From NCBI GenBank assembly GCA_004524595.1, contig SDOA01000040.1, forward strand, positions 1 through 33,380: 33,380 nt of DNA, read 5' to 3'. The position numbers and the translations under genes are program-made. The notes under the pieces are model-generated. The model was not told where the DNA came from. It worked only from the letters and a program-made list of their open reading frames with translations, and ran no database searches. Shown here piece by piece: positions 32,747 to 33,380 of this stretch (position 1 is the first letter of the stretch; each line of letters starts with the position of its first letter). Origin of the DNA: Candidatus Thorarchaeota archaeon. GTDB lineage: Archaea > Asgardarchaeota > Thorarchaeia > Thorarchaeales > Thorarchaeaceae.

Positions 32747-33282
32747 CTTCCGTAGCCCATTCTACGCTTAACTTCTGGATCTATCTTATCGAAGACAATC
32801 TTGCAGGGAGTAGGCATCTTTGGTGCTGCTTTCTTAAGCGCGGCCATAGCTACCTTGAGGTGTTGTCGATTGACACGGATTGTGATGATTGCCTGATTTG
32901 GCTTGATTCTAGCGGCAGAACCAATGACCTTTCCCCAAGCTTTTCTCATTCCATCCTGAACACGGTCAGCACCTGCGCCAGAGATCATCTTATTCTCTCT
33001 AAGATACTGTAATGGTTTGACGCGAACACGAAGATGATAGTTCATTCTTCCTGCGCGTTTGGTCATGTCCCTGTTAGCAGCAACACGCGCTGCCTCTAAC
33101 GCTTGATGTCTAATCTGACAACGCTCAAGACCAATCAAGGATACCTCGACCTCAAAATCTCCACCAGCATTACCCATGTCAAAACTCACTATACGGCTCG
33201 CTGGGCGCCTGTGGATGTACTTTGTTCTTTGAAATGGAGGTCGATCACATTCTCTGTAGCATTGTCCGGGACGTTTTCCCAT
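32743..33282 (-). CDS. rpl10e: ribosomal protein L10e (uL16)
   Basis: This is the archaeal large-subunit protein L10e/uL16 that contacts tRNA at the A and P sites. Hallmarks are MGKRPGQCYRECDRPPF, a TKYIHRRPASRIVSFDMGN segment, RMNYHLRVRVKPLQYLRENK, MISGAGADRVQDGMRKAWGK and a KIVFDKIDPEVKRRMGYG-type end. I start at the ATG at 33282 because the ORF extension upstream overlaps GGTGATG, which serves as SD. The length of 179 residues is normal. It is convergent with trmJ, with a 4-base overlap. A probable tRNA ends about 80 bases upstream. Confidence 0.97.
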   Translation of the reverse strand: MGKRPGQCYRECDRPPFQRTKYIHRRPASRIVSFDMGNAGGDFEVEVSLIGLERCQIRHQALEAARVAANRDMTKRAGRMNYHLRVRVKPLQYLRENKMISGAGADRVQDGMRKAWGKVIGSAARIKPNQAIITIRVNRQHLKVAMAALKKAAPKMPTPCKIVFDKIDPEVKRRMGYGS

Positions 33283-33328
33283 AATCATCACCAGATTGGT
33301 CTTCGGTCTATAACATGACCTGATTAGC

Positions 33329-33348
33329 TGGAACGCCGAGAGGTTCCA
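33329..33348. promoter_or_regulatory. hairpin between the tRNA end and L10e
   Basis: TGGAAC pairs with GTTCCA around an 8-base loop. It lies about 45 bases upstream of the L10e ATG at 33282, in what would be the leader if transcription starts behind the probable tRNA. It could be a leader control site for L10e or only a transcript boundary. The stem is short, so confidence is low. Confidence 0.3.
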
Positions 33349-33360
33349 ATAAAAGGATTA

Positions 33361-33380
33361 TGGCGTGGATGAGATTTGAA
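33361..33380 (-). tRNA. 3' end of a probable tRNA, truncated by window edge
   Basis: Read on the minus strand, the last 20 bases are a tRNA 3' end: T-loop TTCAAAT (fits TTCRANY), T-stem 3' arm CTCAT beginning with C61, acceptor arm CCACGCC and discriminator A. No CCA is encoded; TAATCCTTTTATT follows, T-rich like an archaeal tRNA terminator. The anticodon lies outside the window, so the isotype is unknown. Only 20 bases support this, so it should be checked in the neighbouring sequence. Confidence 0.5.

Overview
This is a stretch of archaeal chromosome. The genes are archaeal informational and energy genes: aIF2-beta, aEF-1-beta, FEN1, an RPA32-like protein, Hef, CDC48, SRP54, TrmY- and TrmJ-like proteins, ribosomal protein L10e and A-type ATP synthase subunits A, B and F. 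Start codons are mixed ATG, GTG and TTG, and many lie behind clear Shine-Dalgarno (SD) sequences. Moderate base composition, a fused Hef, an RPA32-like OB plus winged-helix protein and an AOR gene would suit an Asgard lineage, perhaps close to Thorarchaeia. That placement is an inference: no eukaryotic-signature protein such as actin, ESCRT or a Ras-like GTPase is seen here.

Layout. At 1-3326, on the minus strand, FEN1, RPA32-like, aIF2-beta, an unknown protein and a truncated DUF424 gene run in one direction (replication and translation). At 3481-7116, on the plus strand, a zinc-ribbon protein and aEF-1-beta are followed by CDC48, a small winged-helix protein and a RibL-type nucleotidyltransferase. 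At 7122-11171 lies a probable cell-surface glycan locus: a GT-C-like membrane protein, diverging from a membrane-anchored left-handed beta-helix acyltransferase that overlaps a polysaccharide-deacetylase-like gene. At 11178-16228, on the minus strand, a PRC-barrel protein, DeoC, an aldehyde ferredoxin oxidoreductase (AOR) and a multidomain PUA/PP-loop/ferredoxin protein form a tight run. At 16280-18646 is the Hef helicase-nuclease. At 18654-19717 are two winged-helix regulators. At 19941-23246 are a sugar-phosphate nucleotidyltransferase, a radical SAM protein and a DUF2095-like protein. At 23333-28694, on the minus strand, are PyrI, the ATP synthase genes F, A and B, and, between A and B, a family-4 uracil-DNA glycosylase and an unknown membrane protein. 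At 28829-32746, on the plus strand, are SRP54, TrmY-like, a DRG-like GTPase and TrmJ-like, facing L10e and the 3' end of a probable tRNA at the right edge.

The most system-like candidate is the DeoC-AOR pair. DeoC makes two aldehydes, acetaldehyde and glyceraldehyde-3-phosphate, and the next gene encodes an enzyme family that oxidises aldehydes and reduces ferredoxin. This DeoC also carries an unusual C-terminal CX2C-X21-CX2C module. Other oddities are the interrupted ATP synthase cluster, a uracil-DNA glycosylase missing one expected Fe-S cysteine, a TrmY-like protein with an unrecognisable C-terminal half, and operator-like palindromes in the 19.7-19.9 kb divergent region.

No gene-free gap exceeds about 225 bases. 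The larger ones are 157-343, 3336-3480, 3945-4142, 19341-19471 and 19718-19940; any structure seen in them is listed. No rRNA, CRISPR array, insertion sequence, prophage or intein was seen.
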